DNA from: Chara braunii
Taxonomy: Eukaryota > Streptophyta > Charophyceae > Charales > Characeae
Reading direction: 5' to 3'
Length of the DNA stretch: 26,252 nucleotides
Assembly: GCA_003427395.1 (NCBI GenBank)
Contig: BFEA01000649.1
Coordinates: 561,755-588,006 of the forward strand
The position numbers and the translations under genes were made by a program. The notes beneath the pieces were generated by a model. The model had not been told where the DNA came from. It saw only the letters and a list, made by a program, of their open reading frames with translations, and ran no database searches. Below, in pieces: positions 10,320 through 20,421 of the stretch (the stretch's first letter is position 1; each line of letters begins with the position of its first letter).

Positions 10320-11300
10320 TTCAACCTCTTATGCTTACTGCTTCCCCCCTTTACCTCTTCCTTTTCCTTTTCTTCCCTTCTTTTTCCTCCTTTCCTTTTT
10401 CTTCCTTCTCTCTTCCCTTCTCCTCGCTTCTCTCTTCCTTTCTTCCTCTGTTTCTCCCTCTTCTTCCTTCTTTCTCCTCCTCTTTTTTTTTTTTTTTTTA
10501 ATTTATTTATGAGGCGAGTATTTCAGTTTCACGGTCGACAGTAAACTGGTACAAGTTCCTGCTTAGTCCATTTAACATCTGTAAAACAGCGCTTAGATAC
10601 TTCTGAAGCCTGTTCGATCAGGACACTCATTGTGTTGTTAAATACTCTGCTCGGTCCCTTCAAAGGTTTTATTATCAAATTACCTGATCCAATAGGTTCT
10701 CAACTTTACGCCGAGTAAAAGGCCTTCACTCTTCTGCACCCCTTCTCTCTTCGCTTCTCCTAATTCTGCCCTCTTTTTTTTTTTTTTTTTTTTTTTTTTC
10801 ATTTATAAGGCTTGTCTTTAAATGCCGAGAGAAACGGGGTTGTGACGTTCCTAAAGGTCCAGCGTTTAGGAGAAGAAACTTAAACATATGTTTTTCTTCT
10901 TCCTCCTTTTTTTTTTTTTTTTTTTTTTTTTTTGAGGAATATAGTCAATAATTTTTCCTTTCCTAAGGGCCATATTCCAAGTGATCCTAGTTAAGTATCC
11001 TGCCAATTGTTAACGAAGCGCACCTTACCGAAAATGATGGCGCCGCGTGTTGTCTGGCTGCGCTCCTGCTCCCCTTGCCTTATCTTTGGTTCATTCGTCT
11101 TTCCCTTATCTCTTTCTCCCTTGCTTGACTCCTCCTTCCTTCCTCCTCGTCTTCTCGTTTTTCCCTTACTTTCTCTTCCTCTTGCTTCTTTCCTCTCATC
11201 TTCTTCCCTTCTCCCCCCTTTCTTCCTGTTTCTTTTCCTTCTCCTTTCCTCCTCCTTCTTTTCTCATTTCTCTCTCCTTTTTTTTTCTTTTTTTTTTTGG
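10320..11300. repeat. CT-rich tracts and poly-T runs
   Basis: Long imperfect CCTTT/CTTCC stretches (10325-10482, 11085-11300) and pure T runs at 10483-10499, 10774-10799 and 10907-10933. All pyrimidines are on the + strand. ORFs here translate to Phe/Leu/Ser/Pro low complexity and are not genes. Confidence 0.85.
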
Positions 11301-12640
11301 TTGTTTTAATACTGTGATGTTTAAGAAAGATGCGGAGTTTACGTCACCATCTGCACGACATGAATTCGATCAATCATAGTGATAAACAGCTGGAGAGATC
11401 ATGATCAGCTTTGAGACCAAGGTGTTCCTGAAAATTGACTTATCGATTAACATATTCATGTAATCCTCAGTGGATACTCTTCTCATCAAGGTTCGTCTCT
11501 CTTAGGATTTTAAATTATGGTTTTCCGCTCTATCCTTTTTTACATTCCCTTCCTTTGAATCCCTAGTACGTCGCTTTCTTCCTTTTCATCCCTTCCTTCT
11601 ACCTCTGTTTCATCTCCACACTTGCTTCATCTTCCTTCCTTCCCTCCTCCTTCCTCCCCCCTTGACAAAAGACGCATTCCAATACCTTCAATATCTATGA
11701 TGAATCTTTGAGGAGAGTAGGTGCTGGAGTCGCCCCTTCCTTGGTTCTGCTTGGGTTATGAAAACATACCTGATGAGCGACTTGGTTTCCGGAGCTTGCT
11801 TCGGTCCTTCAGAGATGAAAAGTGGTTAGCACAGGCAGGCGACTATTTGTATGAAAGTTCCCATCAAGTGTAGTTACGTTTCTTCTCCTCCTGCTCCTTC
11901 CCTTTAATTGTGTCTTTTTTTTTTTTTTTTTTTTTTTTAGCACTTGGGAACCTGAAGATGGGTGAACCCTTCTTTAACGAGTTTTTATCCTTCCTCGCTC
12001 CCCATTGGTCTGGGCTTGCACAGCTGGCGGTTTGTTATAGTTCTAGGAAGGTTCCATAGGGCTGAAGTAGAGATGGGGCTAAGCCTATTCTTCAAGGTTA
12101 CGAAAGTAATTAGAGCGTGGTGCTGAACCTTGGTTGCAAATGGTTCTTAGTTGCCTTTACCTTTGCAGTCGAATATCAGGAAAGGGATGATAGTTCGAAT
12201 TCTGACTGCCGGATAACTAGTGAATATTGAAAGCAACTCTTCACACTCTCAACAGATGCAGGAAAGCACGACTGATAACCAATGATCCATGACTGAAGTC
12301 CTTCTGATGCGATATTCCCCCCCTCTTTTAACTACTGCTGAAAGGCAAGAGAGCGAAAGCTGTGGGGATAATCATTCGATGAGTAGAAAAATCTTAAAAG
12401 GTGCTTCGATCTAATAACTCGCATGCTATGATGCATGGACGGCCCTAGTTCCGTGGTAAGGAAGCAAACCCCTATTTAGCAGAAGAAATTCCTAGGATAG
12501 ACTGGACTGTCCTGCAACACGCTTAATAAAGTCCCGCGGATTACCAAGGTTCCTAGAAATGATAAATTATTTTCAGCAAAGACTAATCTCAAATAAATCC
12601 AGACCAGCTTACTAACCAAAAGTTCAAGAGACAATGCAAC
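11301..12640. other. Non-coding region with further T tracts
   Basis: No coding region recognised. It has a CT-rich block at about 11570-11665 and a 24-T run at 11915-11938 ending in AG. The rest is of ordinary complexity with no motif I know. Confidence 0.5.
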
Positions 12641-12649
12641 TTAACTTGC

Positions 12650-13710
12650 TGTGCGATAAGTTATTTCGTAAAAATTTCTCCTGTTGTGTAGACCAAAACT
12701 TAGAATAAAGCCCCACTGTTACGAAATTGGTAAAAGATTTAAAGGTGCTTCAGTTAAATTGCAGATGCGCCTTCCGTTAGTGCTTGCTGTGAATCTTTCA
12801 TGAGCCTAGATCAATAGTCAGAAACAGCGACTTGGCCGATTGTATAATAATGTTCCTAGCTTCGCCTTATAAGAACACGAAAGGACAATAGGTTAAAAGA
12901 CAGCTTACCAACCGGTTCCAGAGGTGGTGACCGTTGTTTCGTAAAGATCACCCTATTGTGAAGGCTAGGTCCTTGGGAACAAGCTAATGGAATAGTTGAC
13001 CGTGGAGCAGAACGCAGCACAAGCTGATCCTGAAAAGTGTTATAGCCTTGCCAAAAGTTTAATTGGACGTGGAAAAGGTCGCTTATAACGAAGAAAGCCC
13101 ATCGGATTAAAACCTTAAAATTTTGGACAGATTTCTACGTACTACAGATTTTCGGACTGAAAAACTTATTTTGTTCCTCCTCTTCTTCTTCCTTCTTCGC
13201 TCCTTCTTCCCCTCTTCCCCTTTCGTTAAAAAATCTCCTGTCATCCAGACCAAATTTTAGAATAAAACTCAACTATTACGAGATTCGGTAGAAAGAGTTT
13301 CGGAAGGTGTTTCTGTTAGATTGCAGATGGTCTTTTCATTAGTACTTGCTGCGAATCTTAAAAGAGCCTAGATCAATGGTCAGAACCGGCGACTTGGCCG
13401 ATTGTCTAAAAAGGTTCCTAGCGTTGTCTTATAAGAAACATGTCAATAGATTAAAAAAGGTAGCTTATCAACTAGTTGTAGAGGACGATGTCCGTTATTT
13501 TGTAAAGATGCTTATTGTTGAGGCGAGGTCCTTGGGAACAAGCCAATCGAATAGTTTACAGTGGTGCAAAATAAAGTTCAAGCCAATCTTGGAAGTTCTT
13601 AAAAAGTTTGCTAAAAGTGTATTTGGATATAGGAAGGTCACTTATCTCGAAGAAAACCAGCAGACGAATACTAAGAAAAATCCGAAACTCTCAACTCGTA
13701 TGCTATAGAC
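12650..13710 (+). repeat. Diverged direct duplication of about 450 bp
   Basis: Segment 12650-13110 is repeated at about 13225-13670, an offset of roughly 570 bp. Matching landmarks include AGCCTAGATCAATRGTCAGA, GCGACTTGGCCGATTGT, AGGTCCTTGGGAACAAGC and TTAGATTGCAGATG-like blocks. By eye about three quarters of positions match, with small indels. The spacer 13145-13230 is CT-rich. An open frame in copy 2 (13346-13708) is not open in copy 1, so it is unlikely to be coding. A short related piece (CTCGYATGCTAT) occurs near 12418-12430 and 13698-13707, suggesting a third, more decayed unit. The repeat's nature is unknown. Confidence 0.75.
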
Positions 13711-13737
13711 CGGTTCTTCTTATTTCCTCTCCCATTT

Positions 13738-13739
<2 letters not shown>

Positions 13740-13778
<39 letters not shown>
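13740..13778. repeat. 39-nt poly-T run
   Basis: The longest pure homopolymer in the window. Further T runs follow at 13971-13986 and 14330-14349, again on the + strand. Confidence 0.95.
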
Positions 13779-13779
<1 letters not shown>

Positions 13780-13810
13780 AAAGGTTGAGTTTAACAGACA
13801 AGTCTGAGTC

Positions 13811-14023
13811 GTGCTAGTTATACTTGCTTGTCCTGGGCGGCGAGTATTAAGTCGTCCTTCCGATTCGTAGATTCCCTTACTTCGGAGCCGTACTAGGTGT
13901 ACTTGCTTGTCTTGGGCAGCATTAGATTGAAGGTCCTTACCTCTTCGTCTTCCTTCCCTTCATTTTCTCCTTTTTTTTTTTTTTTTGTGGTTCGTAGTGG
14001 ATTGAAGGTCCTTACCTCTTTAG
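13811..14023. repeat. Short interleaved direct repeats
   Basis: Two pairs of short direct repeats: TACTTGCTTGTCYTGGGCRG within 13829-13918, and TTGAAGGTCCTTACCTCTT at 13928 and 14004. The second copy of the latter follows a 16-T run, which suggests local duplication around the homopolymer. Confidence 0.6.
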
Positions 14024-14349
14024 ATGCAAGCTCCTGCAGTGCAGCATAAGATTGCGTACAAGTGGTCCCGCCTAAGATTTTTCCTCCTTTACTAGCTTCT
14101 TTCTTTAACTGAAATATCGACGCTCTTCGACAAAGTTCATCCATTCTCTTTTCCTGGTACCAAATACATACCTGTACCTTAGGATAAAGTGAAAGGCACA
14201 GAGTAGTTTTAGGACGGTTTTAATTTGTTAAAACTGCAGCATCTTACATTCCTAGCGAGTCGTTCACTTGACCTTGAAAGCCATCCTTGGTGACAAGTCT
14301 GAACCAAAACTTTGTACCTTAGTGTTTCCTTTTTTTTTTTTTTTTTTTT

Positions 14350-15660
14350 CTCTAGGCGATGTACAATTTTAAGGCTCAAATCCGGTGCGAAAACTATAAT
14401 GATGCTGCTAAAACTAAGTAAGTGACTAAGAGATTGATGATTACCAAGTTATCCTTTTGATCGTTCATCTTGAAGTTTTTCTTCAACCTCTTACACCTGT
14501 AAGGACGAGCCTAGGTTGCCGATAAAAGAAGGTCTTCCACTCTTGGATTAAGCAGACGCTACTGTTGGAAAAGTAACTCCTCTGGCGTTCTTTCCTCAGT
14601 TGAGTTTATCACCAAGTATAAATCTGCCCATGAGCAGAGCGGTTCCGCAGAGAGTTCCATTAAGGTGGGAGGAAACAACTATTCCCTTAACAGGCGTTAA
14701 AGCTTGGCGGTAAGGAGCTTGGTACACAGAGCGTTCCTGATGTAGCGATGTACTGTCTTGCGAAAAAAGCTTTCCAGTTGCGTTCCCTTTTTTCCTGCTC
14801 AAGAAAGGGTGAACCGAATAGCTTGATAGACAAGAGTTGGGCAAGCTTAGTAGGGAGAAAGATTGGCGTTACTTCCTTCAATACAAGAAAGGTTCTACGA
14901 AAGCGGTGCGTTAATCCTCTTTCGACCTTTTCTTCCTTCGTCGAAAAAGGCGGACCACAGCTACGACATACACTCCCTTTAGCAAGATACTGAGTACATT
15001 CAGCTACCCAGACTGACGCTTATCTATTTGTGCATAAAGTGATTCGACCCTAAGGGTAAGAAAGGCTGAGGGCCGCTGCAGACATCCCTCTTTTAAAAGA
15101 TTGATCGTTTTAGAAAGCAGAGTTGCACCTAGTTCACTTTTTGACTACGTTCTTTCTAGTGAGCATTTGAAAAAATAAGGACAAGGAAAACTTCGTTACC
15201 TTCGTTAAAACAGGCTATGGTTAGTAAGGGTCATGGAGTAAGTTGTTTTTTCGAAAAAACGAACGAAGTTACCGTACGAAGTATAACTCTGCCTGTCCTG
15301 TGATGCGTTGCAGGTACGTCGAAAGGAGCGGCGCCTCAATCGTGATCGAGGGAAGGCCAAATGACAAAAGAAGCACAGATTCTGCCGGGGCGATTTCTCG
15401 AGAAATAGTAAAGCCCCATGAACCTCTGGAACGTTCCACTATAGGTGGGCAATTTCCAGATTGCCCCTCCCTGCTTGGTTTTGCCAAATGCTGGTCACCC
15501 CTATTCGGGGTTCGGTCCGGTTAGACCCCTGCGGGTGAAGAGGCCTATTCGCATGTTTTAATTTTTATTCTCAATTTGGTGAAGAAGTTTGATGTGACCT
15601 TTGAGCAAAAAATGTTCAGTTTATTTTTCTGCATAACATAGTTTCTTTTCAGATTTCTTG
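14350..15660. other. Non-coding or unrecognised region
   Basis: Moderate-GC sequence with no gene I can support. A 93-codon + frame at 15243-15524 (RSGASIVIEGRPNDKRSTDS, then PHEPLERSTIGGQFPDCPSL) looks less random than its neighbours. It begins in low-information sequence and matches no family I know. I looked for organellar gene or rRNA fragments because the base texture resembles plant mitochondrial spacers, but found none that I could name. Confidence 0.4.
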
Positions 15661-15682
15661 GATTGTATATATATATATATCA

Positions 15683-16030
15683 TCACAAACAGAACTGTCC
15701 GGTAAAACCGTAGGCAGAGAGAGAAAAGAGGACAACAATCTAGGGGCTGTAACAAACTGTTTCGTCGGAGTTTCACCGACTCATCAGGAGGCTGAACCCT
15801 CAACAGTCTGCAGAATCCCCTCATTGATTACACTGTAAATGATAATCTACCTTAACCAAAATCAAAGTAGACTATCACTCACCCACACCAGATGGAAAAC
15901 TCTACACACTGTCGGTTCACACCCCATCACAAGCCAGCAAAACATCCACGAAACAAAAAAAGGTTTGTCACAGCCACAAAATACACTCCAGACACGCCGC
16001 TGGCACTAGAGGCACATCATGGCCGCCTAG
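15683..16030 (-). mobile_element. Hammerhead-bearing insert between (TA)n runs
   Basis: A segment of about 350 bp sits exactly between a TA run at 15665-15682 and another at about 16030-16044. It carries a complete hammerhead ribozyme on its minus strand. Size, ribozyme content and flanks resemble a retrozyme LTR/monomer or a solo pseudo-LTR of a second Penelope-like family. No primer-binding site, polypurine tract or second copy of the ribozyme is visible nearby. TA-microsatellite flanks fit insertion into a (TA)n target. Element class is inference. Confidence 0.45.
15753..15810 (-). ncRNA. Type III hammerhead ribozyme
   Basis: Read on the minus strand from 15810: stem III 5' strand CAGACTGT (15810-15803), cleavage-site nucleotide T (15802), stem I hairpin GAGG-GTTCAG-CCTC (15801-15788), core CTGATGA (15787-15781), stem II hairpin GTCGG-TGAAACT-CCGAC (15780-15764), core GAA (15763-15761), and stem III 3' strand ACAGTTTG (15760-15753). 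All three stems pair perfectly except one G-T wobble in stem III. Both conserved cores are intact. The open end is in stem III, so this is type III topology. The triplet before cleavage is GUU, which satisfies the NUH rule but is weaker than GUC. Predicted to self-cleave after 15802 in the minus-strand RNA. Confidence 0.88.
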
Positions 16031-16045
16031 TAATATATATATATT

Positions 16046-16230
16046 GTTTTTTGCTGGGACCTTCCCTGATGTTTGCACGGGCTGGTCACCCGGGACCCTG
16101 GCAGCCTGGCCAGTTGCCTTGAAAAAATCCGAAAAAAACCTACGTTATGCAAAAAAATAAACGTAACAACTTTTGTCTTAGTATCACATCGAATTTCTTT
16201 ACGAAAAAAAAAAAGTTAAAAAATAATTTT
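16046..16230. repeat. Copy of a repeat also found in the 24.5-26.2 kb array
   Basis: The stretch 16127-16230 (AAAAAA..CG, GTTATGCAAAAAAATAAA, then ATCACATCGAATTTCTTTAC) aligns with 25618-25700 and, more weakly, with 24640-24700 and 24885-24950. The preceding CGGGCTGGTCACCC resembles the CGGGCTGGTAACCC at 26237. This shows that one unit of the terminal array also occurs about 8-9 kb away. Confidence 0.6.
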
Positions 16231-16269
16231 TAGTTTTTTATTTCTTTATTATTTTTTGGCCCGGCCGGT

Positions 16270-16440
16270 TTTTTTCCGTTTGTACTAAGTGCTTCGAAAG
16301 GGGACCGACCCTTGAATCTGGGGCAGTAGGTTGTATTTCCTCTGTTTTTTTGTTGTTTTGTGGTTGAATAAGTACCCTCGGGGGGGTCTAGCCCTCGAAA
16401 CCGGATTAGTAGGTTCCCCTTGTGTTCGACCTTTTCTTTT
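16270..16440. repeat. Diverged tandem pair, period about 85 bp
   Basis: Two weakly similar units share AAGTRC/AAGTAC, GGGG(A/T)C..RCCCT, TTGAATCTGG/TCGAAACCGG and AGTAGGTT. No known function. Confidence 0.4.
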
Positions 16441-16864
16441 TGTCTTTTTGTTTTGACCTTTTGCGAAGTCTCCATCAAGACTAAGCTAAGGACCTTGCGA
16501 CAGTACCCATGAACTCACGTCAGGCACTCTCGACTGGTCGCGAAGTTTTGTCGAGTTTGCTGAGTACCTTTTAGCTTGGAATTTGTGCTAAGTTTGGTGC
16601 CATATGCGTCTGCAGCACGCGGACGTGAGAATTATATTCCTCAGTCAATAACATTCCACAGTAACATCACATCAGTGCATCCTATAGGGGGAGAGAGAAA
16701 AGAAGAGAAAAGAGAGAAAAGAAGAGAAAAGAGAGAAAATATGGGAGAGAGAAAGGCAAAGGGACACCCGCACGAAAGTCGTGATAAAAAAAGTGTATCG
16801 TTATTACCCAGATGCGACAACAGTCATTTCGAGTCTTACAAAGCTGAAGCTATGGTTATGATTC

Positions 16865-16926
16865 GCGTGCGACCCTACATGTTGCGGCCGGTCGCCGTAC
16901 CGACTTCATCAGGGGTCTTGCGTCGC
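16865..16926 (-). ncRNA. Type I hammerhead ribozyme, core mutated
   Basis: Minus strand: outer stem I GCG/CGC, inner stem I GACCC (16917-16913) pairing GGGTC (16875-16871), core CTGATGA (16912-16906), stem II with GTCGG facing CCGGC, then GCA (16885-16883) where GAA is required, minimal stem III ACATGT (16882-16877), and cleavage triplet GTA ending at 16876. The C in place of A in the second core should abolish or greatly reduce cleavage. The topology and very short stem III are those known for Penelope-like hammerheads. Confidence 0.75.
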
Positions 16927-17568
16927 TTGACTAACTTCGTGCACTAAGACCTGACTAAATAGGAATCGGAGAGTAACTATTCAGAAAAACACTCGTCACC
17001 ACCGCCCCGCGTCCGGGCACTTTGTCATAATCCTGTCTGAAAATCTCAATCCTACCGATACACTACCACTTATGCACGTCCTTCCGTTCCTGCACATTCC
17101 TTTAGAAACCGGGCCTATTCCGACCCCTACTGCTACGAAAACATCACATTGCCAAGAAAATGGGTCCGATTCCAACCCCGATATACTCATTCTATACTGT
17201 AATGAAAAAACAGAAAAGTTGCTAAGTGAGTGTTTCCGACGAATGTCTCTACCTATATTCCTCTTCGACAATCCCAAGAAGGAATCCCACATGCACATTC
17301 CTTTGGAAACTGGACCTATTCCGGCCCCTACTTCTACGAAAACACCATACGGCTAAATTGCCAAGAAACCGGGTCCAATTCCAAACCCGATGTACTCGTC
17401 CTTTATTGTAGTGAGAAACAGAAAGGCTGCTGATGTGGGTGTTTTCGACCAATGTCTCTGTTTATATTCCTTTTCGACAATCTCAAGAAGGAAAGAATCC
17501 AACCAGATCAAAGAGCAGATCCTATACCCATCACACCTGACTTTCGCTGAAGTAAAACCAAAGGAGCA

Positions 17569-17630
17569 TAAAAAAATAAAAATAAAAATAAAAATAAAAA
17601 TAAAAATAAAAATAAAAATAAAAATAAAAA
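17569..17630. repeat. (AAAAAT)n in the 3' pseudo-LTR
   Basis: About ten AAAAAT units at the edge of the pseudo-LTR. The paired copy at 23056-23127 is slightly longer. Confidence 0.93.
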
Positions 17631-17756
17631 GAATGCAGTCACCAACCTGTACGAACTTTGACCCAGTCATTCCAGATTCCCTCGCCCCTTTTTGAGAAAT
17701 TCCTTAACGCCTTATCAAAAATATCATCCGGGAAGCTCCTCCTTCTCATCCCTACT

Positions 17757-19746
17757 TTAAACGTGAAAAGAAAGGCTCCTTCCATTCCCTCTACCGTTGT
17801 CATTGCCCTTGCTCGGTGCTCTCAAAGCCTGTCTCTGATTCTTATGTGTAGCCACACATGCTATCTCCCCCTCTTCTGGTGCTGCCATGAAAACACACCC
17901 AAGAAAATCCCAGACGCAGCCCTCATTCATTTTTTCTAGTACCAAGTTCCCATCATAAGACCGTTCGAACATTTTTACCGTCTCTAGCGCTTTCAGCCTC
18001 GTTCCCTCGTTCCCCTTTCTATATTTGACAAATATAGCGAAAGTCGTCTACCATCCTCGTTCCATGTACGAAATTCCGATCCATTCCTAATGAAGTCAGA
18101 AACGTAAACTCGTTGTAGGCACACAGCAGACAGGCCAGCGCCGGGCTATATGACTTCCCCATCGGGATGCCCACTACATGTCTTAACAACACCTTCGACG
18201 CACTAATGTACGTATGTCGCAGATCAAAATCAACGAAGCTCACAAAACACTCAAAGGAGCATTCTATCGAGCCTTCCTACTTACCCCCAAATCTGATTTT
18301 TGCCCTGTTACTCCTTTTTTTCACCATCATTCCCCTCGCACCTTAGCGACACAAAAAATCGCAAATCCACCTTACTGCTTCCATGACCGAAACGTGTGGT
18401 AAATTACAAAACATTTCTTTTACGTCAAAGCTTGCCCTCACAATCCCTTCCCCCTTCCTCACATCCCTACCGATCCTCCGAACTTCATCGGTCAAATTCA
18501 GAGTGTTTTTTAAGTTAAAATTGGTTCGGCTTGGTAGGTTGTACACCATCTGATTCACCATCGCCGACACCCGTTTGTTGACGACGACCACATGCTCTGA
18601 ATGCGATGGGCAAATTGGTCGCGAGCGCCTCACGTCCTTGTGCTTATGGACTGCGTAAGCTCTTCCAATTTCTCCTTTATTTGTTCCATGCACCCAGCTG
18701 TTGAAAACCCGCAACGCATACTCACCCTCCATCTCTCGCGCAATGCTTGTTTCCTCCCTATCAGACATGCCGAAACCTATATTGTCCGTAAACAGCTTCC
18801 TCATCCCCCTGTCATAGACAATCGGACAGCATACTAACGTATCCCTGAGATTATGGTCTATTGGGCAGCATACCAAACCTTTGAATCTCTCCTTCCACTC
18901 GTATGCCCAACGCTCTTTTATCAGACATTTCCCAAGTGTCCTAATAGTATACTTATCCCATTCCACCGTCGGGAGTCCACTATCTTGAAAGGATTTCTCT
19001 ATCTGTTTACACAAATCTCTCAGCACTGAACCGCGGTTCGGGCGCAAAACATTTCTCGAAATTCGAAACCAACCCGGAGCCTCCTCAACATATGTCAATC
19101 TCGTGCACACCTGGTCATCTACTCCAGGCAACCATTCCCACGCCGCCGCGCACGCACAGGTGTGTTCCTCCTTCCTTGCCTCCACACGAAAGTTATGCAG
19201 AATATCACCCACCGTTCTATTTCTCGTCCATACTACCCTCATGCGCCTAATCAGCATGCTCTTCCAAACGTCCGCTATATCCAGACCAGCCAACAATTTA
19301 ACACAGACTTGTTTAATCCCGGCTTTGCTAAGACCGTCGTCATATTTCACCCGCATCACCAACCTTTGTCGAACATTGACCCCAAACCGTCGCCTCACCA
19401 CCCCCAATAGTATCACCCGCAATTGAAATTTAGTTCTTTTTTCTTGAAAACCCCTAATAGCCCCAAAAGCAGAAACCAACCAGTCAAAATCTTTCGTATT
19501 CAGCTCGCTCCTGCTACTTGGATTCCGCAACAGCTGCGCCAATGGTTCCTTCAACTTCTCCATGCGCGAATAAAATCTCGTTATTGTCTCAAAAGATGCC
19601 ACTACATCTTCTCGGAACCAATCCTTTGCGTCTCGCAAATTTGTTCGTCCGAAAACTGAGGAAACCACGGATCCACCATAACACCTCTTTACTAAATTCC
19701 ACCCCCCAACCCAGATATCACCCCCCCTGCACCGTATCTGCACCAA
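17757..19746 (-). pseudogene. Penelope-like reverse transcriptase
   Basis: Telomerase-like RT of the Penelope class, downstream of the nuclease in the same frame. From 19746 it has an N-terminal region, then RNRTVGDILHNF followed by a CAC pair, KHKDVRRSRPICP (finger motif, about 18640), and VRASFDVKEMFCNLP (motif A with catalytic Asp, about 18430). After TAA 18345-18343 and TAG 18279-18277 the same frame continues with GIPMGKSYSPALACLL (motif B, about 18170) and TRMVDDFRYIC (motif C, catalytic VDD, about 18045). Just after this, near 18030-18019, the frame shifts. The rest, KMFERSYDGNLVLEKM then WDFLGCVFM (thumb side), lies in another frame ending at 17757. All catalytic aspartates are present; the gene is broken by two stops and one slip. 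Confidence 0.87.
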
Positions 19747-19803
19747 TCTTACCTTTTCTCTCCTGCAACAGTCAAAAACATCCTTAAGCTTAACCGATAC
19801 CTG

Positions 19804-20331
19804 TCATGTGGACGCATAAAAACATAAGTGTGTTCGCCCCTCACTGCGACCTACACCCTTGGCTCCCTTTCTCCTTTTCTTCCCAAGTTTTTCCCTCTTC
19901 CCCGACCTCCTTCTGCATGTCCTCCCCCTCCTGCTTTTTGTGTTCAACGATGCATCACTAAACCTGATCAATGTCTTCTCTAACTCCAACAAATCCTCTT
20001 CCTTGTATTTGCATAACGGTAGTGGAACATATCCCTCAATCCCTGGCTTTCTTAGCCATTGGTATAATTTGTGGTTCCTCGCATTTAATGACTTTTTCCT
20101 TCCTCTTTCAACCCTACTGATATTCTTTGACCAGCGTACATCCAACGTCCTTGCAGTCGAGCCTACGTATATATCCCTGCACCATGGTGAAATGAGCACG
20201 TACACCAGTGGACCATCCGATTTCAACAGATCCTCCTTCCGTTCCAAGACATCCACCAAGTAACCTCGGAACTTTTGTCCCCATGATAGCGTCCCAGAAA
20301 AGATCAGCAAAATCACTAGCAATTGGGGCAT
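19804..20331 (-). pseudogene. GIY-YIG endonuclease domain of the Penelope-like element
   Basis: Located upstream of the RT, in the same frame and separated from it only by TGA 19806-19804. The nuclease signature is complete: VYVLISPW (the GIY strand), IYVGSTARTLDVRW (YIG strand with the conserved Arg), a Lys/Arg-rich segment, LLELEKTLIRF (catalytic Glu helix) and SLNTKSRRG (conserved Asn). It would nick target DNA for priming. A very basic tail follows (GRTCRRRSGKREKLGKKRRK). The coding frame extends before the first Met at 20331, back to the TAA-TGA pair at 20424-20419, so it probably belonged to one polyprotein with the upstream region. Confidence 0.87.
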
Positions 20332-20421
20332 TCTACACGGTGTCAGGCTATGAAGGCTAACGGTACGCTCTCCTCTAATCTGGGCTGCTAACTTCCATAG
20401 TGTCGCGTCCGGGTACCGTCA

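Larger units (their letters stand above)
16627..17635 (-). repeat. 3' pseudo-LTR of the Penelope-like element
   Basis: Direct copy of 22143-23132, estimated by eye at 85-90 % identity. The + strand copy begins with ATTATATTCCTCAG and ends with an (AAAAAT)n run followed by GAATG. It contains a GA-rich block (16688-16760), a hammerhead remnant (16865-16926) and an internal tandem duplication starting at about 17091 and 17292, with a period of about 200 bp. The same internal duplication exists in the other pseudo-LTR, so it predates their separation. Confidence 0.9.

Noticed and set aside
10284-11379. ORFs of 86-110 codons rich in Phe, Leu, Ser and Pro
   Set aside because: Pure translations of CT-rich low-complexity DNA.
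11771-11830. Possible + strand hammerhead at CTGATGAGCGAC
   Set aside because: Stem II and the GAAA core cannot be placed consistently, and no stem I or III partner is seen.
13879-13905. Group II intron domain V-like GAGCCGTACTAG
   Set aside because: No complementary strand ending in a TACGGTTC-like sequence and no GAAA tetraloop; the similarity is limited to the first few bases.
12000-15550. Organellar DNA insertion (mitochondrial texture)
   Set aside because: No identifiable organellar gene, rRNA or tRNA piece; texture alone is not evidence.
15753-15810. Type I reading of the hammerhead at this site
   Set aside because: After a putative ACA/TGT stem III the flanks cannot form stem I, whereas the type III fold pairs fully.
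17390-17695. ORFs spanning the (AAAAAT)n run (both strands)
   Set aside because: Open only because the repeat encodes Lys-Ile or Ile-Phe strings; they lie inside the pseudo-LTR.
18601-20263. Plus-strand ORFs opposite the RT and GIY-YIG genes
   Set aside because: Antisense shadows of the well-supported minus-strand domains.
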